Source of the DNA: SZUA-36 sp963753105
GTDB taxonomy: Bacteria > Pseudomonadota > Gammaproteobacteria > Xanthomonadales > SZUA-36
NCBI GenBank assembly: GCA_963753105.1
Contig: CAVWBD010000002.1
Coordinates: 1 to 64,000 of the forward strand
Direction: 5' to 3'
Length of the DNA stretch: 64,000 nucleotides
The position numbers were made by a program, and so were the translations under genes. Numbering within the stretch: position 1 is the first letter of the stretch; every line of letters starts with the position of its first letter. The notes below the pieces were generated by a model. That model was not told the DNA's origin and ran no database searches. It saw nothing but the letters and a program-made list of their open reading frames with translations. This document shows positions 40,342 to 51,069 of this stretch, piece after piece.

Positions 40342-43300
40342 TCAAGTCTCCTCCAGTTCGATGTTTATAGCCAACGAGCGGATTTCCTTCACTAACACAT
40401 TGAAGGATTCAGGCATTCCTGCCACCATTTCGTGGTTGCCATCGACTATGTTCTTGTACATCTGGTTACGGCCGGACACATCGTCGGACTTAACCGTCAA
40501 CATCTCTTGCAGCGTGTAAGCTGCGCCGTAGGCTTCGAGCGCCCAGACTTCCATCTCACCAAAACGCTGGCCGCCGAACTGGGCTTTACCACCCAGCGGC
40601 TGCTGCGTTACCAGGCTGTAAGGGCCGGTCGAGCGTGCGTGCATCTTGTCATCCACCAGGTGGTTCAGTTTCAGCATGTACATGTAGCCAACCGTAACCG
40701 GGCGGTCAAACGGGTCGCCGGTACGGCCATCGTACAGCGTGGTCTGACCGTTGGACGGCAAGTTTGCCAGTTCCAGCAGACGCTTGATCTCGGCTTCGGG
40801 CGCACCATCGAAGACCGGTGTCGCCATCGGCACACCGTCCTTCAGGTTGTTGGCCATCTCCTTGATCTCGGCGGCCGAGAAGCTGTTCATGTTGACCCGG
40901 CCTTCCTGGTCGCTGTTGTATATATCGCTCAGGAACTTGCGCATATCATCGGTCTTGGCCTTCTGCTCGATCATTTCATTGATCCGATGACCCAGACCCT
41001 TGGCAGCCCAACCCAGGTGGGTTTCCAGTACCTGGCCGATATTCATACGCGAGGGAACACCCAGCGGATTCAATACCACGTCAACCGGTGTACCGTCTTC
41101 CATGAAAGGCATGTCTTCCTGCGGGACAATCATCGAGATGACACCCTTGTTACCATGGCGTCCGGCCATCTTGTCACCCGGCTGGATACGCCTTTTCACG
41201 GCCATGTAAACCTTGACCATCTTCAACACGCCGGGCGCGAGGTCATCACCGCGGGTGATTTTGCCCTTCTTCTCTTCGAATTTTTCATCGAAGGCCTTGC
41301 GCTGCTCTTTCACCTGGTCGGCAAGCTGTTCGATCACGTCATTGGTGTCGTTGTCCTTCATACGCAACTTGAACCACTCATCGGTATCAAGTGTCGCCAG
41401 GAATTCAGCAGTGATCTTGCTGCCCTTCTTCAGGCCCTTTGGACCCTTGTCGGCAACCTTGCCAACCACAACATTTTCCAGACGCTGGAAAATCGCTGCC
41501 TCGACGATACGCAGCTGATCATCCAGGTCCTTGCGCACCTGGCGCAGTTCGTCCTTTTCGATCGAGATCGCGCGTTCGTCCTTGTCCACGCCGTCACGGG
41601 TGAATACCTGCACATCGATGACAGTGCCATCGGTGCCCGACGGGACACGCAAGGAGGTGTCTTTCACATCGGAGGCTTTTTCACCAAAGATGGCACGCAG
41701 CAATTTCTCTTCCGGTGTCAGCTGGGTCTCACCCTTCGGTGTTACCTTGCCAACCAGGATATCGCCGGCCGAAACCTCGGCGCCGATATATACGATGCCG
41801 GACTGGTCAAGTTTGTTCAGGTTGTGCTCACCGACATTCGGAATATCGGCGGTGATCTCTTCGGAACCCAGCTTGGTGTCACGTGCGACACAGGTCAACT
41901 CGACGATGTGGATCGTGGTGAAACGGTCTTCCTCGACAACCCGCTCTGAAATCAGGATGGAGTCCTCGAAGTTGTAACCGTTCCACGGCATGAATGCGAT
42001 CAGCATGTTCTGCCCGAGCGCCAACTCACCGAGGTCGGTCGAAGGACCGTCGGCCAGTACATCGCCCGCTTTGACCATATCACTAACCTTGACCAGCGGA
42101 CGCTGGTTCATACAGGTATTCTGGTTGGAACGCTGGTACTTGACCAGGTTGTAGATGTCCACGCCCGGGTCACCGGCCGGAACTTCTTTTTCATTGACGC
42201 GGACAACGATACGCCCGGCGTCCACCTGGTCAACGATACCGCCACGTTTCGCAACGGCGGTCACACCTGAATCGGTCGCCACGACACGCTCCATGCCGGT
42301 ACCCACCAAAGGCTTTTCAGCTTTCAGGGTCGGCACAGCCTGGCGCTGCATGTTTGAACCCATCAGCGCACGGTTGGCATCATCGTGCTCCAAAAACGGC
42401 ACCAATGACGCAGCCACTGACACGATCTGCTTGGGCGACACGTCCATGTAGCTCACATCAGCCGGTTCTTTCAGCGTGAATTCACCAAGGTGCCGGCACG
42501 GGATGAACTCATCTACGAACTTACCGTTGTTATCCAGTTCCGCGTTGGCCTGGGCAATAACAAAATCACCCTCAACAATGGCGGACAGGTACTCCACGTC
42601 GTTGGTCACCTTGCCATTGTTGACCTTGCGATACGGTGTCTCGAGGAAACCGTAGTCGTTGGTCCTGGCGTATACGGCTAATGAATTGATCAGACCGATG
42701 TTCGGACCTTCAGGGGTTTCGATCGGGCACACACGGCCATAATGCGTCGGATGCACGTCACGAACCTCGAACCCAGCTCTCTCACGTGTCAGGCCGCCCG
42801 GTCCAAGCGCCGAAACACGCCGCTTGTGGGTAACCTCTGACAAGGGGTTGTTCTGGTCCATGAACTGGCTCAACTGGCTGGAACCAAAGAACTCCTTGAT
42901 TGCTGCAGCCACCGGCTTGGCATTGATCAGTTCCTGTGGGGACAGGTCTTCGCTTTCCGCCACACTCAGGCGTTCGCGCACGGCCCGCTCGACCCGCACT
43001 ACGCCCACGCGGAATACGTTTTCAGCCATTTCGCCAACGCTGCGCACACGGCGGTTGCCCAGGTGGTCGATGTCATCAACCGTGCCGTTGCCGTTACGGA
43101 TATCGATCAGCACCTTGAGTACTGCCAGGATATCTTCCCGGTCCAGTACACCCGGGCCGGTGATTTCATCACGTCCGACACGGCGGTTGAATTTCATCCT
43201 GCCGACACTCGACAGGTCATAACGTTCTTCGGTGAAGAACAGGTTCTTGAACAGGTTCTGTGCCGCGTCCTTGGTCGGCGGCTCACCGGGGCGCATCATC

Positions 43301-44424
43301 CGGTAAATATCAACCAGCGCTTCCAGCTCGTTGGTCGTTGTATCAATGTTCAGCGTATTGGAAATGTACGGACCCTGGTCGAGGTCATTGACGTACAACA
43401 CTTCCAACTTCTTGATCCCTGCCTCGCGCAACTGCTCAAGCAATTCATCGGTGATTTCCGTGTTGGCGTCAGCCAGCAGTTCACCGGACTCTTTATCTAT
43501 GATCGTGTGCGAAATGATCTTGCCAATCAGGTAATCATCCGGCACCTGCAAGGCCTTGATCTTGGCCTCCTTGATCAGGTTTACGTGCCGTGCAGTGATG
43601 CGTTTGCCGGTCGCAACGATAACTTCGCCTTTCTTGTCTGCGATATCAAACAGCGCAGACTCGCCACGCAGACGCTCTGGAATCAGTTCCAGTTTTCCAC
43701 CACCCTTGAGTAGCGTGATGTTGCTGGTCTCAAAGAACGTGTCCAGCATCTCTTCGTTGGTCATGCCCAAGGCACGCAGCAATACGGTTACCGGCAATTT
43801 CCTGCGACGGTCAATACGGGTAAAGATTCCATCCTTGGGATCAAATTCGAAGTCCAGCCAGGAACCCCGGTAGGGGATGACCCGGGCTGAGAACAACAGT
43901 TTTCCGCTGGAATGGGTCTTGCCCTTGTCGTGATCAAAAAAGACACCCGGTGAGCGGTGCAGCTGGGAAACGATGACACGCTCGGTGCCGTTGATCACGA
44001 AAGTGCCGGTGTCGGTCATCAGTGGCAGGTCGCCCATGTAGACCTCCTGCTCCTTGACGTATTTCACCGGTTTCTGCTTGGCGGAGCTCTCCTTGTCATA
44101 GATGACCAGGCGCACCTTGACACGCAGCGGGGCCGCGTAGGTCATGCCACGGAGTTTGCACTCCAGGACATTGAACGGAGCATCACCCAGCTTGTAGCTG
44201 ACATACTCGAGTGCAGCATTCCGGGAATATGAAACAATCGGGAAAACAGACTGCAATGCGCCGTGTAAACCACGTTCACGCCGGTCATTCGCTTTTATTT
44301 CCAGTTGCAGGAATTCAGCATAGGACTTGATCTGGGTCTGTAACAGGTTAGGTACATCGAGTACCGCCTGACGCTTACCAAAATCCTTACGTATACGTTT
44401 TTTCTCAGTAAATGAGTAGTTCAT
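40342..44424 (-). CDS. rpoB: DNA-directed RNA polymerase subunit beta
   Basis: 1360 aa. Rifampicin-region sequence SQLSQFMDQNNPLSEVTHKR (then RVSALGPGGL) is wild type, and the C-terminal GGKAQFGGQRFGEMEVWALE is intact. Together with rpoC and rpoA it supplies the polymerase core. A hairpin 60-85 bases upstream may control how much rplL transcript reaches rpoB. Confidence 0.99.
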   Translation of the reverse strand: MNYSFTEKKRIRKDFGKRQAVLDVPNLLQTQIKSYAEFLQLEIKANDRRERGLHGALQSVFPIVSYSRNAALEYVSYKLGDAPFNVLECKLRGMTYAAPLRVKVRLVIYDKESSAKQKPVKYVKEQEVYMGDLPLMTDTGTFVINGTERVIVSQLHRSPGVFFDHDKGKTHSSGKLLFSARVIPYRGSWLDFEFDPKDGIFTRIDRRRKLPVTVLLRALGMTNEEMLDTFFETSNITLLKGGGKLELIPERLRGESALFDIADKKGEVIVATGKRITARHVNLIKEAKIKALQVPDDYLIGKIISHTIIDKESGELLADANTEITDELLEQLREAGIKKLEVLYVNDLDQGPYISNTLNIDTTTNELEALVDIYRMMRPGEPPTKDAAQNLFKNLFFTEERYDLSSVGRMKFNRRVGRDEITGPGVLDREDILAVLKVLIDIRNGNGTVDDIDHLGNRRVRSVGEMAENVFRVGVVRVERAVRERLSVAESEDLSPQELINAKPVAAAIKEFFGSSQLSQFMDQNNPLSEVTHKRRVSALGPGGLTRERAGFEVRDVHPTHYGRVCPIETPEGPNIGLINSLAVYARTNDYGFLETPYRKVNNGKVTNDVEYLSAIVEGDFVIAQANAELDNNGKFVDEFIPCRHLGEFTLKEPADVSYMDVSPKQIVSVAASLVPFLEHDDANRALMGSNMQRQAVPTLKAEKPLVGTGMERVVATDSGVTAVAKRGGIVDQVDAGRIVVRVNEKEVPAGDPGVDIYNLVKYQRSNQNTCMNQRPLVKVSDMVKAGDVLADGPSTDLGELALGQNMLIAFMPWNGYNFEDSILISERVVEEDRFTTIHIVELTCVARDTKLGSEEITADIPNVGEHNLNKLDQSGIVYIGAEVSAGDILVGKVTPKGETQLTPEEKLLRAIFGEKASDVKDTSLRVPSGTDGTVIDVQVFTRDGVDKDERAISIEKDELRQVRKDLDDQLRIVEAAIFQRLENVVVGKVADKGPKGLKKGSKITAEFLATLDTDEWFKLRMKDNDTNDVIEQLADQVKEQRKAFDEKFEEKKGKITRGDDLAPGVLKMVKVYMAVKRRIQPGDKMAGRHGNKGVISMIVPQEDMPFMEDGTPVDVVLNPLGVPSRMNIGQVLETHLGWAAKGLGHRINEMIEQKAKTDDMRKFLSDIYNSDQEGRVNMNSFSAAEIKEMANNLKDGVPMATPVFDGAPEAEIKRLLELANLPSNGQTTLYDGRTGDPFDRPVTVGYMYMLKLNHLVDDKMHARSTGPYSLVTQQPLGGKAQFGGQRFGEMEVWALEAYGAAYTLQEMLTVKSDDVSGRNQMYKNIVDGNHEMVAGMPESFNVLVKEIRSLAINIELEET

Positions 44425-44485
44425 ATTACCAACCGCCTTGTTGCGACCCGGGCAATGGTCGCGTTTCTAAATAACAAACAGGAAC

Positions 44486-44510
44486 AGGCCGGGGATCAAA
44501 TCCCCAGCCT
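44486..44510 (-). promoter_or_regulatory. rplL-rpoB intergenic hairpin (attenuator or processing site)
   Basis: The transcript reads AGGCTGGGGATTTGATCCCC followed by GGCCT, a strong stem-loop in the 121-nt gap between rplL and rpoB. In E. coli this gap carries a partial terminator and an RNase III site that set the excess of ribosomal protein over polymerase. The same role here is inferred from position and structure. Confidence 0.6.
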
Positions 44511-44545
44511 TTCCTTTTAACTCCAAGTAAATCAAGTACCCTGAT

Positions 44546-44926
44546 TTACTTGATCTCGACAGTAGCGCCTGCTTCTTCGAGTTTCTTCTTCAGTTCGTCA
44601 GCTTCACCTTGCTCGACGCCTTCCTTGATGGAGGCAGGAGCACTTTCAACCAGGTCCTTGGCTTCCTTCAGACCCAATCCGGTGATTTCACGAACAACTT
44701 TAATGACGGGAACCTTGCTGCTACCGAAAGATGCCAGAACCACATCGAATTCTGTCTGTTCTTCAGCAGCGGCAACTTCACCACCTGCGGCCGGACCTGC
44801 AGCAACAGCTACGGGGGCGGCGGCAGAAACACCAAATTTTTCTTCCATCGCGCTGATCAGATCAACTACATCCATCACGCTCATGTTAGAAACTGCTTCT
44901 AAAATATCTTCTTTTGAAACGGCCAT
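44546..44926 (-). CDS. rplL: 50S ribosomal protein L7/L12
   Basis: 126 aa. The N-terminal dimerisation helices (MAVSKEDILEAVSNMSVMDV), an Ala-rich hinge (AAAPVAVAAGPAAGGEVAAA) and the C-terminal factor-binding domain (KVPVIKVVREITGLGLKEAK) are all typical. It forms the ribosome stalk with L10, encoded 61 nt upstream. Confidence 0.99.
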   Translation of the reverse strand: MAVSKEDILEAVSNMSVMDVVDLISAMEEKFGVSAAAPVAVAAGPAAGGEVAAAEEQTEFDVVLASFGSSKVPVIKVVREITGLGLKEAKDLVESAPASIKEGVEQGEADELKKKLEEAGATVEIK

Positions 44927-44987
44927 TGTCGTCTCTCCACTTATTGATTAAGGCAACACAAGAGCTGCCGGGGTTTAGTTAATTTCT

Positions 44988-45515
44988 TCAGGCAGCCTGT
45001 TTTGCATCACGTACAGCAGCAAAACTGCGGACCAGTTTGGTATGCGGCTCGACCAAGGTGCGGACGAACTTCTCAACCGGCGCTTTCATAACGCCCATCA
45101 GGATCGCAATCGCCTGGTCGTATGTCGGCAGACTGGACAGACGGCCCAGTTCGGAGGCGTCATAAACCTCTCCACCAACAACGACAAGTTTCGTGACAAT
45201 TTTGTCATTCGACTTGGCGTAATCCTTGATAAGACGTGCAGCAGCGCCCGGATCTTCCATACTGAAAGCCAGGAGCAGTGGTCCCGTGAGGGATTCCTGC
45301 ATACATTCAAACTCGGTACCTTCTACAGCCCGGGCAACCAGTGTATTTTTGGCCACCTTGAGATAAACACCACTCTCACGCGCTTTGACACGCAAGTCGG
45401 TCATTTCCTCAACGGTGATACCGCGATACTCTACCGCCACGGCAGCCAGCGCGACCTTGGCAACATCTGCCACTTCCGCTACGACTGCTTTCTTTTGCTC
45501 AAAATTCAGAGCCAT
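44988..45515 (-). CDS. rplJ: 50S ribosomal protein L10
   Basis: 175 aa. MALNFEQKKAVVAEVADVAK, VEYRGITVEEMTDLRVKARE and VYLKVAKNTLVARAVEG mark the rRNA-binding domain, with C-terminal helices that bind L7/L12 dimers. In E. coli, L10 with L7/L12 represses its own translation through the leader; here that leader would be the 329-nt gap upstream. Confidence 0.98.
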   Translation of the reverse strand: MALNFEQKKAVVAEVADVAKVALAAVAVEYRGITVEEMTDLRVKARESGVYLKVAKNTLVARAVEGTEFECMQESLTGPLLLAFSMEDPGAAARLIKDYAKSNDKIVTKLVVVGGEVYDASELGRLSSLPTYDQAIAILMGVMKAPVEKFVRTLVEPHTKLVRSFAAVRDAKQAA

Positions 45516-45844
45516 TTGATACCTCCAAGAGTCAAGGGCCGGTTACCCGGCCGTCATTGCGACTCATGGCACCCACTTTCATGGGCGCCACAGGACCACA
45601 ACGGTCCTTCAGTGACTACCCCGCTTCTCAATAGTGCTCTTATGAACCCGATTGAGAAGCGGGGGCTTCACCATCTGCGCAGGCAGTGACCGGTTTCCCG
45701 GAACACGCTTAAACCGGATTACTGGCAAGCAGTAATTCGATACCTGCGGTCTCTGACGGTCTTTACCCGTGTCGTTTTCCGGTTACCCGGAAACAGCACA
45801 CGGGACCAGCCCGCCTTCCTGCCGGCTCGCACCGGCAAAAATTT
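45516..45844 (-). promoter_or_regulatory. L10 (rplJ) mRNA leader region
   Basis: A 329-nt gene-free stretch between rplA and rplJ. Its clearest element is a 14-bp perfect stem at 45619-45664 (CCCCGCTTCTCAAT / ATTGAGAAGCGGGG) with an 18-base loop. Several shorter dyads lie on either side (GGTTACCCGG..., TGCCGG/CCGGCA). Position and structure fit the L10 leader that binds L10-(L7/L12)4 in gammaproteobacteria. No covariance model could be run. Confidence 0.7.
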
Positions 45845-46540
45845 CTAAGCCCTGAGTTCCAGGTGGTCTACCACGATGCCTGGGCCCATGGTCGTAGATA
45901 CGGCAACTTTCTTGACGTACTGCCCTTTTGCAGTCGCCGGTTTCAATTTCATCAAGTCCGTCAGCAACGCCGCCAGGTTTTCACTCAAGGCGTCAACCTC
46001 GAAACTGACCTTGCCGATCGTGCTGTGGATGATGCCGCCCTTGTCGGTGCGGAAGCGCACCTGGCCCGCCTTGGCATTCTTCACCGCGGCTGCAACATCG
46101 GGTGTAACCGTGCCGACCTTCGGATTTGGCATCAGCCCCCTGGGACCCAGCACCTGGCCGAGCTTACCGACCACACGCATGGCGTCAGGGGATGCGATGA
46201 CGACATCAAAATCCATGTCGCCGCCTTTGATCTGGTCGTGCAGATCATCCATACCCACGACATCAGCACCGGCTTCCAGGGCCTTTTCAACGTTTTCACC
46301 CTGGGTGAAAACCGCGACGCGAACTGTTTTACCAGTACCGTTGGGCAATACGGAAGATCCACGTACGTTCTGGTCCGATTTCCTCGGGTCCACACCCAAC
46401 CTGATCGCGACATCCACGGATTCCGTGAATTTCACTTTACTGGTGCTCTTCAGCAGCTCGAGGGCTTCTGCAACCGGGTAAACCTTGCTGCGTTCCACCT
46501 GCTCGCGGATCGCCTTGTTACGTTTGCTCATCCTGGCCAT
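45845..46540 (-). CDS. rplA: 50S ribosomal protein L1
   Basis: 231 aa. MARMSKRNKAIREQVE aligns with E. coli L1, and it contains DVAIRLGVDPRKSDQNVRGS, KLGQVLGPRGLMPNPKVGTV and GQVRFRTDKGGIIHSTIGKV. It forms the L1 stalk and represses rplKA in E. coli. Its ATG overlaps the rplK stop (TGATG). Confidence 0.98.
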   Translation of the reverse strand: MARMSKRNKAIREQVERSKVYPVAEALELLKSTSKVKFTESVDVAIRLGVDPRKSDQNVRGSSVLPNGTGKTVRVAVFTQGENVEKALEAGADVVGMDDLHDQIKGGDMDFDVVIASPDAMRVVGKLGQVLGPRGLMPNPKVGTVTPDVAAAVKNAKAGQVRFRTDKGGIIHSTIGKVSFEVDALSENLAALLTDLMKLKPATAKGQYVKKVAVSTTMGPGIVVDHLELRA

Positions 46541-46974
46541 CACTCAACTCCCTCTACATTCAGACCCATGCTACGGGCTGATCCCGCGATGGTGCGCACG
46601 GCAGCATCCATATCGGCTGCGGTCAGGTCAGGCTCCTTGGCCTTGGCAATTTCCTCCAACTGGGCACGGGTCACCGTACCAACCTTGTTGGTGTTTGGCT
46701 CGCCACTACCCTTGGGGATACCCACGGCCTTTCTCAGCAGCACAGCTGCCGGGGGCGTCTTGGTGATGAAGGTGAAACTGCGGTCAGCATAGACGGTGAT
46801 CACGACCGGCAGGGGCAGACCCGGCTCGGTTTTCTGCGTCTGCGCGTTGAACGCCTTGCAGAACTCCATGATATTCACACCGTGCTGGCCCAGCGCGGGT
46901 CCGACTGGCGGGCTCGGATTGGCCTGACCTGCCGGAATCTGCAATTTAATATATGCAGAGACTTTCTTAGCCAT
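46540..46974 (-). CDS. rplK: 50S ribosomal protein L11
   Basis: 144 aa. MAKKVSAYIKLQIPAGQANP, then SPPVGPALGQHGVNIMEFCK, the universal L11 N-terminus and thiostrepton-binding region. It forms the GTPase-associated centre. Located 134 nt after nusG. Confidence 0.98.
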   Translation of the reverse strand: MAKKVSAYIKLQIPAGQANPSPPVGPALGQHGVNIMEFCKAFNAQTQKTEPGLPLPVVITVYADRSFTFITKTPPAAVLLRKAVGIPKGSGEPNTNKVGTVTRAQLEEIAKAKEPDLTAADMDAAVRTIAGSARSMGLNVEGVE

Positions 46975-47108
46975 ATTTTACTCCCCGGGTTCAAACGCCC
47001 GCTAACCAGTAGCAAGGCTCCCCGTATTTGTTAAGGCATCGCGGAAAACGGGTTTTCCATATGCCAGGGTTATTCACGCGGCGCCAATGCACCGGCGAAA
47101 AATCTAAC

Positions 47109-47642
47109 TCAGGCTTTCTCGACCTGGTGGAAACCAAGTTCCACCGGTGTTGAACGCCCGAAAATAAGTACAGCCACCCGCAGGCGGCTCTTCTCGTAAT
47201 TGACTTCCTCGACCGTGCCATTGAAATCATTGAACGGTCCGTCAATCACGCGCACCATCTCACCCGGCTCGAACAGGATCTTCGGCCGTGGTTTGTCGAC
47301 GCCTTCCTGAACACGGTTCAGGATGGTATTGGCTTCTTTTTCTGTAATCGGCGCAGGTCTGTCAGACGTTCCACCGATAAAACCCATCACCTTTGGTACT
47401 TCCTTGACCAGGTGCCAGGTTTCTTCATTCATTTCCATTTCCACCAGCACATAGCCGGGGAAAAATTTGCGGTCCGAGCGGCGCTTCTGGCCACCCTTCA
47501 TTTCGACCACTTCCTCCGTCGGTACCAGTATGTCACCGAACATGTCTTCCATGCCGGCCCGTGCAATGCGCTCCGCCAGGGACCGCTGCACCTGCTTTTC
47601 AAAACCTGAAAAAGCGTGTACTACATACCAGCGCTTGGCCAT
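47109..47642 (-). CDS. nusG: Transcription termination/antitermination protein NusG
   Basis: 177 aa. The NGN domain (MAKRWYVVHAFSGFEKQVQR, FFPGYVLVEMEMNEETWHLV) and the C-terminal KOW domain (FEPGEMVRVIDGPFNDFNGT) are complete. It couples RNA polymerase with Rho or with ribosomal S10. Two bases after secE. Confidence 0.98.
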   Translation of the reverse strand: MAKRWYVVHAFSGFEKQVQRSLAERIARAGMEDMFGDILVPTEEVVEMKGGQKRRSDRKFFPGYVLVEMEMNEETWHLVKEVPKVMGFIGGTSDRPAPITEKEANTILNRVQEGVDKPRPKILFEPGEMVRVIDGPFNDFNGTVEEVNYEKSRLRVAVLIFGRSTPVELGFHQVEKA

Positions 47643-47644
47643 GC

Positions 47645-48028
47645 TCAGCCGCCTCCGCTCAACAGGCTTCGCACCGCTGCACCGATCATCCAGTCAACAC
47701 TCGCCAGAAACAGCGAAATAATGATCATAACGATGATGACCATTAGTGCCGTCTGCACGGTCTCCTGGTGCGTCGGCCAAACAACTTTACGCCGCTCAAT
47801 GTCGGCTTCTTTCAGGAAACGGAAAAATGAACCGCCCTTGTGTGTCTGTGCAGCCACCCAGGCAGACAGCAAGGTAACGGCCATCAGGCCTGCTACCCGA
47901 TACGGCGCACCTGCCAGATCCTGGTAATAATAATAGGCGCCAATACCGCCCAGCAGCATGACGACAGCAACCAACAACAACAATGTGTCGGTGAATGCCG
48001 GTCTGCTACTTTCTGTTTTGCTGCTCAT
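47645..48028 (-). CDS. secE: Preprotein translocase subunit SecE
   Basis: 127 aa with three membrane helices, the long gammaproteobacterial form. The conserved cytoplasmic segment FLKEADIERRKVVWPTHQET precedes the last helix. It clamps SecY in the export channel. It follows tRNA-Trp and precedes nusG, the standard order. Confidence 0.97.
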   Translation of the reverse strand: MSSKTESSRPAFTDTLLLLVAVVMLLGGIGAYYYYQDLAGAPYRVAGLMAVTLLSAWVAAQTHKGGSFFRFLKEADIERRKVVWPTHQETVQTALMVIIVMIIISLFLASVDWMIGAAVRSLLSGGG

Positions 48029-48112
48029 ATTCCGCTGCTCTATCCATTTTCCGTGCTGGCGCTGTAAAACTCAGCCATACCAACATCTGTCATTCAAACT
48101 CTGCTGCAGTAC

Positions 48113-48188
48113 TGGCAGGCCAGGAGGGACTCGAACCCCCAACCCTCGGTTTTGGAGACCGATGCTCTGCCAGTTGAGCTACTGGCCT
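48113..48188 (-). tRNA. tRNA-Trp (CCA)
   Basis: 76 nt. The cloverleaf has acceptor AGGCCAG/CTGGCCT, anticodon loop TCTCCAAA with CCA, T-arm GGTTCGAGTCC, and an encoded 3' GCCA. Between tufB and secE, as in E. coli. Confidence 0.97.
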
Positions 48189-48205
48189 TTCACTACTGCT
48201 TTTAT

Positions 48206-48249
48206 GGGGTCAGAGCCCTTTTTCGCGAGCGAAAAAGGGCTCTGGCCCC
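48206..48249. repeat. REP-like hairpin between tufB and tRNA-Trp
   Basis: A 44-bp nearly perfect palindrome with arms GGGGTCAGAGCCCTTTTTCG and CGAAAAAGGGCTCTGGCCCC. Its GGGGTCAGAG end is shared with the unit at 36046-36099. It lies inside the tufB-tRNA-secE transcript and could stabilise the tufB 3' end. Confidence 0.75.
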
Positions 48250-48277
48250 GGTCTTCACGACAAGTGTTCAGTTTGTC

Positions 48278-49468
<1,191 letters not shown>

Positions 49469-49521
49469 GCCTGTCTCCAAAAACAACCGCTGTTAAATTG
49501 TAAAAATTGACGAATAACCAG

Positions 49522-49597
<76 letters not shown>

Positions 49598-49662
49598 CAA
49601 TTCCAATACCTGATCCAGCAAAAATCTCCAGGTCCTTTGCTCACCGCACCAAGCCGGAAAGT

Positions 49663-49736
<74 letters not shown>

Positions 49737-49796
49737 CTGAACTTCCAAACCCGAGCCCAAACTCAGGATTTAACTAACAATTTGCCCCATCTAAAA

Positions 49797-49881
49797 TGGT
49801 GGAGGGGGAAGGATTCGAACCTCCGAAGGCTTAGCCAGCAGATTTACAGTCTGCCCTCGTTGACCGCTTGAGTACCCCTCC
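49797..49881 (-). tRNA. tRNA-Tyr (GTA)
   Basis: 85 nt with the long variable arm of a class II tRNA. Acceptor GGAGGGG/CCCCTCC, anticodon GTA in CTGTAAA, T-arm GGTTCGAATCC, encoded CCA. First gene of the tRNA-tufB transcript; its 5' end lies about 9 bases after the predicted transcription start. Confidence 0.97.
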
Positions 49882-49897
49882 AGCAAGCAAGCCGCTT

Positions 49898-49926
49898 ATT
49901 TTCTCTTAGGCGCCCTGCACTGTCAA
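49898..49926 (-). promoter_or_regulatory. Promoter of the tRNA-Tyr-Gly-Thr-tufB operon
   Basis: Minus-strand perfect TTGACA, 17-base spacer, GAAAAT (four of six matches to TATAAT). It is placed so that transcription begins just before tRNA-Tyr. It is the first visible promoter of the whole minus-strand translation block. Confidence 0.75.
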
Positions 49927-49975
49927 CACTCGTGAAGCGAATTGTTTAATATTCATCAACCCGGGCAAAATGACC

Positions 49976-51067
49976 TCAGACATTGAAGCGGAAATACATG
50001 ACGTCCCCTTCACGGGTGATGTACTCCTTGCCCTCCAGACGCAATTTGCCGGCTTCGCGGGCACCTTGTTCCCCGCTACAGGCAATGAAATCCTCATAGG
50101 AAGTGACTTCTGCACGGATAAACCCACGTTCAAAATCCGTGTGAATCTTGCCGGCAGCCTGGGGCGCCGTTGCGCCATTGGTGACCGTCCAGGCCCGGAC
50201 CTCCTTGGGGCCAACAGTAAAAAATGTCAACAGGTCCAACAAGCTATAACCGGCGTTGATCACGCTTGCCAGGCCGGACTCCTTCAAACCCAGCTCCGCC
50301 AGGAATTCCTCACGCTCTTCTGACTCCAGCTGTACTACCTCGGCCTCGATGGCAGCGCACACGGGTACGACCCTGGCATTGTCACTGGTCGCATAGGCCC
50401 TGACCTGGTCCAGCAACGGGTTGTTCTCAAAACCGTCCTCGGCAACATTGGCGATATATTCAACCGGCTTCCTGGTCAGCAGGTGCAGGTCTCTGACCAG
50501 TTTTTTCTCATCCTTGTCCAGGTGCAGATGGCGAGCATTTCCCTTTTCATCCAGACCCTGCATGATCCTGTTCAGTAGCTTCACCCGCGCGAGCATGCTC
50601 TTGTCACCGCTGCGGGTCTGTTTTTCGGCCCTTTGCAGTGCGCGCTCGACCGTTTCCATGTCTGCCAGCGCGAGCTCGGTGTTGATGATCTCGATATCCG
50701 CTACCGGGTCGATACCACCCGAGACATGCACCACGTCATCGTTTTCGAAACAACGCACGACATGCGCAATGGCGTCTGTTTCCCTGACGTGTGACAGGAA
50801 CTTGTTACCAAGACCTTCGCCCCTGGAGGCGCCCTCCACCAGGCCGGCAATATCTACAAATTCCATTGTTGTCGGTAGCACTTTTTGCGGTTTGACGATG
50901 GCTGCGATCCTGTCGAGACGGGGATCCGGTACCGGCACGATGCCGACATTCGGGTCAATCGTACAGAATGGATAATTTTCTGCCGCGATCCGTGATTCGG
51001 TCAGCGCGTTGAACAGGGTTGACTTACCGACATTTGGCAGGCCGACGATTCCGCATTTAAAACCCAT
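49976..51067 (-). CDS. ychF: Redox-regulated ATPase YchF (Obg-like)
   Basis: 363 aa. MGFKCGIVGLPNVGKSTLFN starts the G domain. The G4 motif reads NVAE instead of NKxD, which explains the family's preference for ATP. The C-terminal TGS domain (FFTVGPKEVRAWTV) closes the protein. It binds ribosomes and affects stress responses and start-codon choice. Two bases after pth, its usual partner. Confidence 0.97.
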   Translation of the reverse strand: MGFKCGIVGLPNVGKSTLFNALTESRIAAENYPFCTIDPNVGIVPVPDPRLDRIAAIVKPQKVLPTTMEFVDIAGLVEGASRGEGLGNKFLSHVRETDAIAHVVRCFENDDVVHVSGGIDPVADIEIINTELALADMETVERALQRAEKQTRSGDKSMLARVKLLNRIMQGLDEKGNARHLHLDKDEKKLVRDLHLLTRKPVEYIANVAEDGFENNPLLDQVRAYATSDNARVVPVCAAIEAEVVQLESEEREEFLAELGLKESGLASVINAGYSLLDLLTFFTVGPKEVRAWTVTNGATAPQAAGKIHTDFERGFIRAEVTSYEDFIACSGEQGAREAGKLRLEGKEYITREGDVMYFRFNV

Positions 51068-51069
51068 AG

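Noticed and set aside
40432..41949. A 505-codon open frame antisense to rpoB, and similar long antisense frames over rpoC and other genes
   Set aside because: The sense strand encodes unmistakable RpoB, and the antisense frame is a by-product of GC-rich third positions. No domain, ribosome site or independent support is seen.
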